A stretch of DNA of 64,000 nucleotides, from the NCBI RefSeq assembly GCF_021228125.1, contig NZ_JAJQQS010000016.1:183030-247029 (forward strand), written 5' to 3'. Below are positions 24,923 through 33,333 of the stretch, one piece after another. The stretch is from Streptomyces albireticuli. Lineage in GTDB: Bacteria; Actinomycetota; Actinomycetes; Streptomycetales; Streptomycetaceae. The notes beneath the pieces are model-generated. The model had not been told where the DNA came from and ran no database searches. It saw nothing but the letters and a program-made list of their open reading frames with translations. Position 1 is the stretch's first letter; each line of letters starts with the position of its first letter. The translations under genes and the position numbers were made by a program.

Positions 24923-25525
24923 TCACCTCCGTTCGATCGGGTACGCCTGCCGTACGTTGTGGGCGACCAGCCCCGCCACCACGGCCTTCACCGCGTCACC
25001 CGGCAGGAAGTACAGGGCGGTGACGGTGGACTGCCGCAGGCTCAGGCCGGTCGAGACGGACGTCCAGGGCACGCCCAGGGCGTAGACGACGAGGATGCCG
25101 CCGACGAGGCAGGCGGCCGCCGTGGCCGCCTGCCGGGCGAGGCGCGAACGCGGCCGCGTGGCGAGGACGGTGACCAGCAGTCCGGTGACGAACGCGCCGG
25201 GGATCCAGCCGAGCAGATAGCCGCCCGTGGGCCCGGGGATCACCCCGAAGCCGCCCCTGCCCCCGGCCAGTACCGGCAGCCCCGCGATCGTCAGCAGCAC
25301 CACCAGCGCGCACGCGAGGGCACCCCTGACCGGGCCCAGGACGGCACCGGCGAGCATCACCCCGAGCGTCTGGAGGGTGATCGGGACACCGGCCACCCCC
25401 AGATCGACGGGCGGGACCAGGCCCAGCACCACGATGATCGCGCAGAACAGCGCGATCAGGACGACGTCCTTGGTCTCCATGCGCCGGCGGGCGGTCCTGC
25501 CGCGGGCGGTGTGCGCGTTCATCAT
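24923..25525 (-). CDS. bioY: BioY, biotin-binding S component of an ECF transporter
   Basis: A 200-residue integral membrane protein with six predicted helices and the BioY landmarks VPITLQTLGVMLAGAVLGP near the N terminus and GGYLLGWIPGAF in the middle. ATG 25525 overlaps the T-component stop (ATGA); ATG 25522 is the next codon. It confers biotin specificity, with the T and ATPase subunits encoded just upstream. Family identity is clear. Confidence 0.95.
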   Translation of the reverse strand: MMNAHTARGRTARRRMETKDVVLIALFCAIIVVLGLVPPVDLGVAGVPITLQTLGVMLAGAVLGPVRGALACALVVLLTIAGLPVLAGGRGGFGVIPGPTGGYLLGWIPGAFVTGLLVTVLATRPRSRLARQAATAAACLVGGILVVYALGVPWTSVSTGLSLRQSTVTALYFLPGDAVKAVVAGLVAHNVRQAYPIERR

Positions 25526-26217
25526 CCGGTGGCCTCTTCGTCCGTACGGCCCGCGGGGGCGGGGGAGCGGGCCGGGGACGGCGCGGCGTCCGCCCGCCGC
25601 GCGGCAGGCGGCGGCGGGTAGCAACGGGCGTCCACCGCCGCCGCGATGTCCTCGGCGGACTTCAGCATCCGCACGGCCAGCGGTACCAGCAGGGCGAGCG
25701 GGCTTCCCGACAGGCCCCGCGCGGCCTGCGCCTCCCGGATCTCGTGGAAGCGGTGGAACGCCTCGGGGATAAACCGCAGCGCCAGCGACACCGCGAGCCC
25801 CACGGCGGCCGCGTTCACCAGCCGGGTGCGCTCCAAGGGGCGCAGCACCCGCTCCAGGACGTCGAGGATCTCCGACGTGCGGGTGGTGAGCGTGACGGCC
25901 AGCGCGGCCAGCAGCAGGGCGGCCAGCCGCAGCCCCACGGTGGCGGCGGTGGCCGCCGACTGGAAGACGACGGCCGCGACCACCACGAGCGCCAGGACCA
26001 CGAAGGGCCCGGTCAGATGACGCGCCAGCTGCCGCGGCGGCGTCCGGACCGAGAGCAGCGCGCCCGCGGCCAGGCCGGCGCAGGGGCCGAGCACGGCGGG
26101 GGAGGTGACGAGGAACATGCCGACGCCCGAGAGCAGGAGGGCCGCCAGCTTCCAGGCGGCCGGGACGCGGTGCAGGGGCGTGTCACCGGGCACGTAGAGC
26201 GAGAGCCGCGGCGTCAT
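25522..26217 (-). CDS. bioN: Energy-coupling-factor transmembrane protein (EcfT/BioN-like)
   Basis: A 231-residue T component. Four to five hydrophobic segments precede the cytoplasmic coupling helices with the two EcfT signatures, REAQAARG and AAAVDARCY (forms of A-R-G). ATG 26217 overlaps the ATPase stop by 4 bases. It couples ATP hydrolysis to the BioY subunit. The last 30 residues are Ala/Pro rich and probably disordered. Confidence 0.92.
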   Translation of the reverse strand: MTPRLSLYVPGDTPLHRVPAAWKLAALLLSGVGMFLVTSPAVLGPCAGLAAGALLSVRTPPRQLARHLTGPFVVLALVVVAAVVFQSAATAATVGLRLAALLLAALAVTLTTRTSEILDVLERVLRPLERTRLVNAAAVGLAVSLALRFIPEAFHRFHEIREAQAARGLSGSPLALLVPLAVRMLKSAEDIAAAVDARCYPPPPAARRADAAPSPARSPAPAGRTDEEATG

Positions 26218-26891
26218 GAGCAGTGCTCCACGTACCACGGGACGGCCGTCCGGGGCTTGCCGTCGTGGACGACCCGGCCCCCGTCCAGGACGAGCACACG
26301 GTCGAACCCGGTCAGCAGGTCCAGGTCGTGGGTGAGGACGACGGCCTGCTGCGGCAGGGCCTCGACGGCGGCGCGGATGACATTGCGGTTGCGCAGGTCG
26401 AGCAGGGTGGTGGGCTCGTCCAGGACGACGAGGTCCGGTCGCATCACCAGCACGGAGGCCAGGGCCACGAGCTGCTTCTCGCCACCGCTGAGCGCGTGGC
26501 TCGGGCGGTCGGCCAGGTGGGCTATGCCGAAGTGCTCCAACTGCCGCTCCACCCGCTCCGGTATCTCCCGGCGGGGCACCCCGGTGTTCTTCAGACCGAA
26601 CGCCAGGTCCTCGCGGACGATGGGCAGCACGATCTGGTTGTCCGGGTTCTGGAAGACGAAGCCGACCCGCTCGCGGACGGCCCGCGCGTCCTCGGAGGTG
26701 TCGAGGCCGTCCACGCGGACGGTCCCCTCACCGGGCAGGACCAGGCCGTTGAACAGCCGGGCCAGGGTGCTCTTGCCGGAGCCGTTGGGCCCGATCACAC
26801 CGACGCGGGACTCTGACAGCTCCAGGCCGATGTCGTGGAGCACGGTGCGGGAACCGAAGCGGACGGTGACGGACTCCAGGACGATGCGCAC
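26214..26891 (-). CDS. bioM: ECF transporter ATPase (BioM-like)
   Basis: A 225-residue ABC ATPase: Walker A GPNGSGKST, Q-loop FVFQNPDNQ, signature LSGGEKQL, Walker B LVVLDEPT and the switch histidine in VLTHDLDLL. GTG 26891 begins 1 base after the thioesterase stop. A single ATPase gene suggests a homodimer, as for BioM. With the next two genes it forms a complete biotin ECF transporter. Confidence 0.94.
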   Translation of the reverse strand: MRIVLESVTVRFGSRTVLHDIGLELSESRVGVIGPNGSGKSTLARLFNGLVLPGEGTVRVDGLDTSEDARAVRERVGFVFQNPDNQIVLPIVREDLAFGLKNTGVPRREIPERVERQLEHFGIAHLADRPSHALSGGEKQLVALASVLVMRPDLVVLDEPTTLLDLRNRNVIRAAVEALPQQAVVLTHDLDLLTGFDRVLVLDGGRVVHDGKPRTAVPWYVEHCS

Positions 26892-26892
26892 G

Positions 26893-27339
26893 TCACCCGT
26901 CCTCCGGGGCGGGGGACGACGGCTCCGCCACCGGGGCCGCGCCCTCGGCCGCCGCGGCGAGGGCGGTCCGGGTCGGACCGGGGACGGGAGCGGTCCGCCC
27001 GGTGCGGCGGTCCACGCACACCCACACCACCTCGGCGTCCGCGACCGGCCGGCCGTCGTCCGCGCGCGTGACCGCGGCCGCGAACGTCAGGCTCTTGGTC
27101 CCCACGCGGCTCACGTGCGGCGTGACGTCCAGCAGGTCCTCGAACCCGGCCGGGGAGTGGTAGACGAACTCGGTCCTGCGCACGTGGTAGACGACGTCGT
27201 TGCGCTTGGGGTCGAACGATCCGGACAACCCGGCCTCGCGCAGGAAGGTGTTGAGAGCCGTCTCCACGTAGGAGAAGTAGACTCCGTTGTGCACGTGGCC
27301 GTGCATGTCCACGTCGGAGAACGGCACACGCACACGCAC
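26893..27339 (-). CDS. Hotdog-fold acyl-thioesterase (YbgC/4HBT type)
   Basis: A 148-residue hotdog protein. The catalytic loop VPFSDVDMHGHVHNGVYF carries the Asp and the H-x-x-N typical of the 4-hydroxybenzoyl-CoA thioesterase/YbgC group. GTG 27339 lies 7 bases after AAGGGGA; longer frames run into the divergent promoter. First gene of the leftward transport operon. It may hydrolyse an acyl-CoA or acyl-ACP in the same acyl pathway as the ligase and thiolase. Substrate not known. Confidence 0.85.
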   Translation of the reverse strand: MRVRVPFSDVDMHGHVHNGVYFSYVETALNTFLREAGLSGSFDPKRNDVVYHVRRTEFVYHSPAGFEDLLDVTPHVSRVGTKSLTFAAAVTRADDGRPVADAEVVWVCVDRRTGRTAPVPGPTRTALAAAAEGAAPVAEPSSPAPEDG

Positions 27340-27451
27340 GGGACCGTCCCCTTCCGAGCGGCTTCCGAACTGTCTTCCAGATGGGTGTGCACTCGCGCTG
27401 CCACCGTACACAGCCCGCCGCCGGAACGTCACCACCATGGGGGGAACTCCC

Positions 27452-28486
27452 GTGCTCAGATGCGTCGTCAGGACCTTCGGCCCGGCCGTGGACGTGGTCA
27501 CCACCGAGACGTACGATCCGCCGCGGCCCGGGCCCGGCGAGGTCTCCGTGCGGATGCTCATGGCGAGCGTCAACCCCTCGGACCTCGTGACGATCTCCGG
27601 GGCGTACGCCTCCCGCACCACCCTGCCCTTCGTGCCCGGCTTCGAGGGCGTGGGCGTGGTCGAGGCCACCGGCCCCGGGGTACGGGGGCTCGCCGCCGGA
27701 CAACGGGTGCTGCCGATCGGCAGCGCGGGCGCGTGGCAGCAGACGAAGGTCGCCGAGGCCCGCTGGTGCCTGCCGGTGCTGCCGCACCTGACCGACGAGC
27801 AGGCGGCGACCTCGTACATCAACCCGCTCACCGCCCTGTTGATGCTGCGTCAGTACGTGGATCCCGGTATGGACGGGGGAGCCACCGGGACGGGAGTTCC
27901 GGGTGCCGCGGGAGCGCCGGGCGTGGTCGTCAACGCCGCGGCCTCCGCCATCGGCCGCATGGCCATCCGCATGCTGAACCGCGACGGCGTCGAACCCGTG
28001 GCCGTGGTGCGTCACCCCCGAAGCCGCGAACAGCTCGCCGGACTGCGGACCGCCGCCGTCCTGTGCACCTCCGACGCCGCCGTCCGCGAGTCCCTTCCCG
28101 CGGTGGTCCGCGAAGCCGCCGGCGGCCGGCCGCCCGCCGTCGTCCTGGACGCGGTGGGAGGCGCCGAGGGCGGCGACCTCGCCCGCGCCCTCGCGCCCGG
28201 CGGGACCCTGGTCCACTACGGGTTGCTCTCCGGGCGCCCCCTGCCGCCGTCCCTCGCCACCGAACGCCCCGACGTCCGGATCGTGTTGTTCCGCCTGCGT
28301 GACTGGGTGCACACCGCCGACCCCGCTCGGCTCACCGACGCCCTCGCGCGGGCCCAGCGCCTGGTGGCCGACGGCACCGCCGCCTCCGCCGTCGCGCACG
28401 TCCTGCCGCTGACCGACGTACGGGAGGCTCTGCGCCGCGAGGCCGCCCCCGGCCGGACGGGGAAGATCCTCCTGCGCGCGGACTGA
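27452..28486 (+). CDS. MDR-family reductase resembling 2-enoyl thioester reductase (MECR/Etr1)
   Basis: A 344-residue medium-chain dehydrogenase/reductase without zinc ligands. NPSDLVTISGAYASR resembles the catalytic-tyrosine segment of mitochondrial enoyl thioester reductases, FVPGFEGVGVV and TSYINPLTALLML match the same group, and VVNAAASAIGRMA is the nucleotide-binding turn. GTG 27452 follows GGGGGAA at 5 bases; ATG 27437 is possible. It leads the rightward biotin genes. An enoyl reductase would suit chain building on the private ACP encoded at 35728. A plain quinone reductase is the alternative. Confidence 0.83.
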   Translation: MLRCVVRTFGPAVDVVTTETYDPPRPGPGEVSVRMLMASVNPSDLVTISGAYASRTTLPFVPGFEGVGVVEATGPGVRGLAAGQRVLPIGSAGAWQQTKVAEARWCLPVLPHLTDEQAATSYINPLTALLMLRQYVDPGMDGGATGTGVPGAAGAPGVVVNAAASAIGRMAIRMLNRDGVEPVAVVRHPRSREQLAGLRTAAVLCTSDAAVRESLPAVVREAAGGRPPAVVLDAVGGAEGGDLARALAPGGTLVHYGLLSGRPLPPSLATERPDVRIVLFRLRDWVHTADPARLTDALARAQRLVADGTAASAVAHVLPLTDVREALRREAAPGRTGKILLRAD

Positions 28487-28601
28487 GCGTTCGCGGGCTC
28501 GGCGGACTTCGTGTGACGGTCCGGAGGGCGGTCGTACGGTTGCGGGCGCCTCGGCGAGGGCCCCGTTCCGCTTCCTCACCCGGGCTCCTATCCTCAGGGA
28601 G

Positions 28602-28697
28602 GTGACCCCCGACGCGTCGACCGGGCCGCTCGTCGAGCTCGACCACCCTGCCGACGTGCCCGCCGCGATCCGGGCAGCCGCCCGGCACGGCGTGTGA
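28602..28697 (+). CDS. Possible 31-residue small ORF or gene relic before bioD
   Basis: GTG 28602 opens a 31-codon frame (VTPDASTGPLVELDHPADV and onward to RHGV) with natural-looking composition. The preceding AGGGAGG is too close for a normal ribosome site, unless initiation is at the next GTG. It ends 26 bases before bioD and might be a leader peptide or the remnant of a lost gene. Weak support. Confidence 0.25.
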   Translation: MTPDASTGPLVELDHPADVPAAIRAAARHGV

Positions 28698-28723
28698 CGT
28701 GGCGATCGGTGACGAGGTGTGAT

Positions 28724-29440
28724 GTGACACTCCTGATGGTCAGCGGTACGGGAACCGAGGTGGGCAAGACCGTCACCACGGCCGCGGTGGCCGCGCTCGC
28801 CCTGGCCGCCGGGCGGCGGGTGGCCGTCGTCAAGCCCGTACAGACCGGGCTCCCGCCGGGCGGGGACGGCGACCTCGCGGACGTCACCCGGCTGGCGGGC
28901 CCCGTCACCACCCGCGAACTCGCCCGCTACCCCGACCCCTTGGCACCCGCCACCGCCGCGCGGCGCGCCGGACTGCCGCCGGTCGGCCTGGAGCGGACGG
29001 CGGAGGCGCTGGACGCCCTCGGGAAGACGCACGACCTGGTGCTCTGCGAGGGCGCGGGCGGCCTGCTCGCCCGCTTCGACGAGAGCGGCTGGACGCTGGC
29101 CGACCTGGCGGTCCTGCTGCGGGCACCGGTCCTCGTCGTCGCGGCCCCCGGGCTGGGCACCCTCAACGCGACCGCGCTCACCACGGAGGTCCTGCGGCAC
29201 CGCGGCGGGCGCTGCGCGGGCGTGGTCGTCGGCAGCTGGCCCGAGCCGCCGGACCTGGCCATGCGGTGCAACCTGAGCGACCTCCCGGTGGTCGCCGGAG
29301 CGCCGCTGGAGGGGGTCCTGCCCGCGGGCATGGCCGCCCGGGAGCCCGCGGCCTTCGCCGAGGCGGCCCGCGCGGGCCTGGCGCCGTCACTGGGCGGCGT
29401 CCTGGACACGGCGGCCTTCACCGCGCGCCACACGGCCTGA
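28724..29440 (+). CDS. bioD: Dethiobiotin synthetase
   Basis: A 238-residue P-loop ligase: GTGTEVGKT at the N terminus, VKPVQTG with the substrate-binding lysine, CEGAGGLLA, and an Ala/Pro-rich nucleotide region typical of BioD. GTG 28724 lies 6 bases behind GAGG. It closes the ureido ring of dethiobiotin from 7,8-diaminopelargonate, CO2 and ATP. The partner aminotransferase BioA, which makes its substrate, is not encoded in this window. Confidence 0.93.
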   Translation: MTLLMVSGTGTEVGKTVTTAAVAALALAAGRRVAVVKPVQTGLPPGGDGDLADVTRLAGPVTTRELARYPDPLAPATAARRAGLPPVGLERTAEALDALGKTHDLVLCEGAGGLLARFDESGWTLADLAVLLRAPVLVVAAPGLGTLNATALTTEVLRHRGGRCAGVVVGSWPEPPDLAMRCNLSDLPVVAGAPLEGVLPAGMAAREPAAFAEAARAGLAPSLGGVLDTAAFTARHTA

Positions 29441-29627
29441 CCGGATCCGGACGCACCACGACGGGCGTCGTCATGCCGGTTGTCTGATTGTGTCCCTGTA
29501 CGGTCCCGCCGCGCGCTGTGATACTCGTCCTCAGTACGGCACTCGCCCTGGTTTCGAACGGGTTCCCGGACGCATTCGCCCGGCCATCCGATCACCCCCA
29601 CGAACCATTCAGAGAGGTCCGTCCCCC

Positions 29628-30710
29628 ATGCGCGGTCCCGGCACGTTCCCCGGCGCACTCGACAGCCTCGTCGACAAGGCCCTGCGGCGCGAGGTCCCCA
29701 CCCGCGAGGAAGCCCTGGCCGTCCTGCGGACCGACGACGACGACGTCCTCGACGTCGTCGCCGCCGCGTCCCGGGTCCGCCGCCACTACTTCGGCCTCCG
29801 CGTCAAGCTCAACTTCCTGGTGAACCTCAAGAGCGGGCTGTGTCCCGAGGACTGCAGCTACTGCTCGCAGCGCCTCGGCTCCCAGGCCGACGTCCTCAAG
29901 TACACCTGGCTCAAGCCCGAGGAGGCGGCGAAGGCGGCCGCCGCCGGTGTGGCCGCCGGAGCCAAACGCGTCTGCCTCGTGGCCAGCGGCCGCGGCCCCA
30001 CCGACCGCGACATCCACCGCGTCGCCGACACCATCTCGGCCATCCGCCGGGACAGCCCGGGCGTGGAGATCTGCGCCTGCCTCGGGCTGCTCTCCCAAGG
30101 GCAGGCCACCCGGCTGTGCGACGCCGGCGCGGACGCCTACAACCACAATCTGAACACCGCCGGCGAACGCTACGCCGACATCTGCACCACCCACACCTTC
30201 GAGGACCGCGTCGGAACCGTGGACCAGGCCCGCGCCGCCGGGCTCTCCCCCTGTTCCGGCCTCATCGCCGGGATGGGCGAGAGCGACGAGGACCTGGTGG
30301 ACGTCGCCCTGTCGCTGCGCGCGCTCGACCCGGACTCCGTGCCCGTCAACTTCCTCATGCCCTTCGAAGGCACCCCGCTCGCGAAGGAATGGACCCTCAC
30401 CCCGCAGCGGTGCCTGCGAGTCCTGGCCATGGTCCGCTTCGTCTGCCCCGACGTGGAGGTACGCGTCGGCGGCGGGCGCGAGATCCACCTGCGCACCCTG
30501 CAACCCCTCGCCCTGCACATCGCCAACTCGGTCTTCCTCGGCGACTACCTCACCAGCGAGGGCCAGCCGGGCGCGGCCGACCTGGAGATGATCCGCGACG
30601 CGGGCTTCCGCGTCGAAGGGGTGGACGAGGTCACCATGCCGGACCACCGCGACGACGTCGTGACGCCCCGCAAGCGCGGCGCGGGCACGGTCCTGCCGCC
30701 CAACGCCTGA
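29628..30710 (+). CDS. bioB: Biotin synthase
   Basis: A 360-residue radical-SAM enzyme. Cys72, Cys76 and Cys79 (CPEDCSYC) bind the catalytic 4Fe-4S cluster; the auxiliary 2Fe-2S ligands lie in the ICACLG region and later cysteines, and YNHNLNT is the family motif. ATG 29628 follows AGAGAGG at 10 bases. It inserts sulfur into dethiobiotin. The 187-base gap from bioD is larger than elsewhere in the group, so bioB may have its own promoter. Confidence 0.96.
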   Translation: MRGPGTFPGALDSLVDKALRREVPTREEALAVLRTDDDDVLDVVAAASRVRRHYFGLRVKLNFLVNLKSGLCPEDCSYCSQRLGSQADVLKYTWLKPEEAAKAAAAGVAAGAKRVCLVASGRGPTDRDIHRVADTISAIRRDSPGVEICACLGLLSQGQATRLCDAGADAYNHNLNTAGERYADICTTHTFEDRVGTVDQARAAGLSPCSGLIAGMGESDEDLVDVALSLRALDPDSVPVNFLMPFEGTPLAKEWTLTPQRCLRVLAMVRFVCPDVEVRVGGGREIHLRTLQPLALHIANSVFLGDYLTSEGQPGAADLEMIRDAGFRVEGVDEVTMPDHRDDVVTPRKRGAGTVLPPNA

Positions 30711-30739
30711 ACACCGCACCGGGCGGGAACCGTCAGGAC

Positions 30740-32044
30740 ATGGAACGGATGGGCGGAGAACGAACGGCCACGGGAGAGCGCACCGGCGGCTGTCCCGTGG
30801 TGGACCTCTTCTCGGCGGACTTCACCGCCGACCCGTGGCCCGCCTTCGCCCGCCTCCAGCACACCGCACCGGTCCACCACGACCCCGCCACCGGCCTCTG
30901 GCTGGTGAGCCGGTACGGCGACGTGCGCCGCGTCCTCCTCGATCCGGAGCGCTTCCGGCCCGACAACACCCTCGACGCCGTCGTCCGCATGTCCGTCCCC
31001 GCCCTGCGCCACCTGGCGGCCGCGGGCTTCGCCCTGCCGCCCACCCTGGCGAACAACGGCACCGACCGGCACGCCGGGCTGCGCCGCCTCGTCAGCGGCC
31101 TGCTCTCCGGCTCCCGGGTCGCGGCCGCCGCACCGCTCGTGGAACGCCTCACCCACCGGCACCTGGACGCGGTGGAGGCCGCGCTCACCGCCCACGGCCG
31201 CTGCGACCTGGTCGCCACGCTCACCCGCGACCTGCCGTTCGCCGTCATGCTCGACCTCCTCGGCCTGGGCGCCGACGCCGGGGCCGGCACCGGTGCGGAC
31301 CTCGGCACCCTCGCGCGGTGGAACGACGCCTCGCTCGAACTCTTCTGGGGCCGTCCGCCCCGCGCCCGCCAGCCCGGCCTCGCCCGTCTCGCGGCCGACT
31401 TCTTCACCTGGCTGGGCGGCCTCGCCGACCGCGCCGAACCCGGCCGGCCCGGCCTCCTCGGACTGCTCGCCGCCCACCGGCACCCCGACGGCACCCCGCT
31501 CGGCCGCCAGGAGATCATCGCCGTCTGCTACTTCATGATCATCGCCGGGCAGGCGACCACCGGGCAGATGCTCGCCACCATGCTCCGGCGCGCCCTGCAC
31601 GACACCGCCCTGTGGCCACGCCTCGGCGGAGAACCCGGACTCGCCCGGGCCTGGGCCGAGGAGATGCTGCGCCGCGAACCGCCCCTGACCGCCTGGCGCC
31701 GCGTCACCGCCGCCCCGGTCAGGATCGGCGACACCGACCTGCCCGCCGGAGCCCCCCTGCTGCTCATGCTCGCCGCGACCGGATCCGACCCGGACGTCTT
31801 CGACGCCCCGCACGCCCTGCGCCCCGGCCGCCCGCGCGCCCGCGACCACCTGTCCTTCGGCATCGGCCGCCACCGGTGCCCGGGCGCGGCACTGGCCCGC
31901 ATGGAGGCGCGCGTGGTGCTGCGCACCGTCTCCCGCCGGTGCCCCACGCTCCGGCTCGCCCGCCCCCTGTCCGAGGAGCCGCTCCTGGGCCTGCTCTCCT
32001 TCCGGGCTCCCACCCGGGTGACGGTCCGCCTGGACGCCGGTTGA
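30740..32044 (+). CDS. Cytochrome P450 of the biotin locus (candidate BioI-like)
   Basis: A 434-residue bacterial P450. I-helix IIAGQATTGQML, the EEMLRREPP ExxR site, and heme loop FGIGRHRCPGAALARME with the proximal Cys are intact. It starts at ATG 30740, 29 bases after bioB, and the PPTase gene overlaps its stop. In Bacillus the P450 BioI cleaves acyl-ACP to pimeloyl-ACP. A P450 directly behind bioB, with a dedicated ACP nearby, suggests a comparable role, but sequence similarity to BioI itself was not tested. Confidence 0.88.
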   Translation: MERMGGERTATGERTGGCPVVDLFSADFTADPWPAFARLQHTAPVHHDPATGLWLVSRYGDVRRVLLDPERFRPDNTLDAVVRMSVPALRHLAAAGFALPPTLANNGTDRHAGLRRLVSGLLSGSRVAAAAPLVERLTHRHLDAVEAALTAHGRCDLVATLTRDLPFAVMLDLLGLGADAGAGTGADLGTLARWNDASLELFWGRPPRARQPGLARLAADFFTWLGGLADRAEPGRPGLLGLLAAHRHPDGTPLGRQEIIAVCYFMIIAGQATTGQMLATMLRRALHDTALWPRLGGEPGLARAWAEEMLRREPPLTAWRRVTAAPVRIGDTDLPAGAPLLLMLAATGSDPDVFDAPHALRPGRPRARDHLSFGIGRHRCPGAALARMEARVVLRTVSRRCPTLRLARPLSEEPLLGLLSFRAPTRVTVRLDAG

Positions 32045-32868
32045 CCACGCCGGTTCCCCTCGCACCGGACGCGGGGGAGGGGCACGGGGCCGCCCTGGTG
32101 CTGCACGGACGGTCGGCGCACGTCCTGACCGCGTACGACCCTGCCGTACGGTGCCTGTCACCGGCCGAACGGGACCGGGCCGCCCGCCTCGCGCCCGCCG
32201 CCCGGCGGGACTTCACCGCGGCCCATCTCCTGATCCGCCGGTGCGCGGCCGCCTTCCTGGGCGTCCCCGCCCACGCCCTGGACGTCGTCCAGCGCTGCGA
32301 ACGCTGCCAGGGGCCGCACGGGCGGCCGATACTGCGTCAGGAGCCCCGGCTGTACGTGACGCTGGCGCACTGCGCCGGGTACGTCGCCGCGGCCGCCTCC
32401 TGGCAGCCCGTCGGAGTCGACGTCGAACGGCTGCCACCGGGCCCGGGGTGGCACCGGGCCTCCGCGCGGTCGCTCACCCGCGCGGAGGCCGCCGCCGTCG
32501 CCCGGGCACCCTGCCCGCCGGCGGCGTTCCTGCGCCAGTGGGTGCGCAAGGAGGCGCTGATCAAGGCGGGCCGGGCCCGCCTCGGCGGCCTGCGCCACGT
32601 GGATCTGTCCGGGCTGCCGGTGGACGACCCCGGTGGCGGCAGGCTGGTGCGCCGGTCGTGGTGGCAGGGGTGGGCGGTCACGGACTGGGCGGACGGCACG
32701 GGCGGGAGGGGCGGCCGCGGTGCCCGGGTGGACGGGGGCGGCTACGAGCCGTCCCCGACGGCAGGCGTCGTGGGCGCAGCCGTCACCGTTCGTCCACCGA
32801 TCCTGCTGACCGTACCCGGGGGCGGGGCACCGCACCTCCGTCACGAGGACCGGCCGGTCCGCTCGTGA
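32041..32868 (+). CDS. Sfp-type 4'-phosphopantetheinyl transferase
   Basis: A protein of up to 275 residues with the Sfp signatures: the P-pocket LAHCAGYVAAAA, VGVDVERL with the metal-binding Asp/Glu, and WVRKEALIKAGRARL (W-x-x-KEA-x-x-K). TTG 32041 overlaps the P450 stop (TTGA); an internal GTG near 32098 is an alternative start. It should convert an apo-carrier protein to holo form, most simply the ACP encoded at 35728. The C-terminal 60 residues are Gly/Arg-rich and outside the fold. Confidence 0.85.
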   Translation: MTTPVPLAPDAGEGHGAALVLHGRSAHVLTAYDPAVRCLSPAERDRAARLAPAARRDFTAAHLLIRRCAAAFLGVPAHALDVVQRCERCQGPHGRPILRQEPRLYVTLAHCAGYVAAAASWQPVGVDVERLPPGPGWHRASARSLTRAEAAAVARAPCPPAAFLRQWVRKEALIKAGRARLGGLRHVDLSGLPVDDPGGGRLVRRSWWQGWAVTDWADGTGGRGGRGARVDGGGYEPSPTAGVVGAAVTVRPPILLTVPGGGAPHLRHEDRPVRS

Positions 32869-33333
32869 GGGTCCGCCCGGCGCCCGGCGCTTCGCCGGAG
32901 GCCCCCGAAGGGGCATCCCGGGAGGCCCCCGGCCCGGCCGAACGTACCGCCAGGCGTCGGCCCCGGTCGGGCGCACCATCGCCCGTCGGCTCAGCCGCGC
33001 GCACCGCCCGGCGTGGGCTCAACTGAGCGCACCGCCGTGCGTCGGTTCGGCTGGACGTACGGTCGCTTGTCGGGTGAGCCGGGTGCACCGCCCGGCGTGG
33101 GCTCAGCTGGGTGCACTGCCGTGCGTCGGTCCGGCTGGACGTATGTCGCCTGTCGGCTCAGCCGGGGGCACCGCCGCTGTCGGTCCGGCCGGACGTACCG
33201 TCGCCTGTCGGCCTCGGCTGGACAGACCGTCGCCTCTCGGCCCCGGCCGGGCGCACCGTCGCCTCTCGGCCCCGGCCCCGGCCGCGCGCACCGCCCGGCG
33301 GCGGCTCGGCCGGGCTCGTCGCCGCGCGCCCGC
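32869..33333. repeat. Degenerate 84-base tandem repeats between convergent genes
   Basis: The 465 bases between the PPTase and bioF stops hold no gene. From about 33001 a unit starting GCACCGCCCGGCGTGGGCTC recurs at 33085 (period 84, highly similar) and, shortened, near 33168. GTCGCCTGTCGGC/CTCGGC-like sub-blocks continue to about 33330, and a partial unit lies at 32971-33000. The repeats may act as a terminator region or may be recombination-prone filler. Confidence 0.7.

Noticed and set aside
22808..25621. Open frame of 937 codons on the plus strand
   Set aside because: It is antisense to the thiolase, ligase and BioY genes, has Arg/Gly/Gln-rich low-complexity content and no motif. A typical high-G+C shadow.
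27340..27451. Shared TGTACGGT motif before the transport/reductase genes and bioB as a biotin operator
   Set aside because: The 8-mer occurs at both places, but it is short, not palindromic and absent before the ACP operon, so chance is likely.
29840..32044. P450 frame extended back through bioB
   Set aside because: The upstream part is bioB out of frame; the P450 starts at 30740 where its N-terminal homology begins.
32971..33330. CRISPR array
   Set aside because: The repeats are long (about 84 bases), contiguous and degenerate, with no unique spacers and no cas genes.
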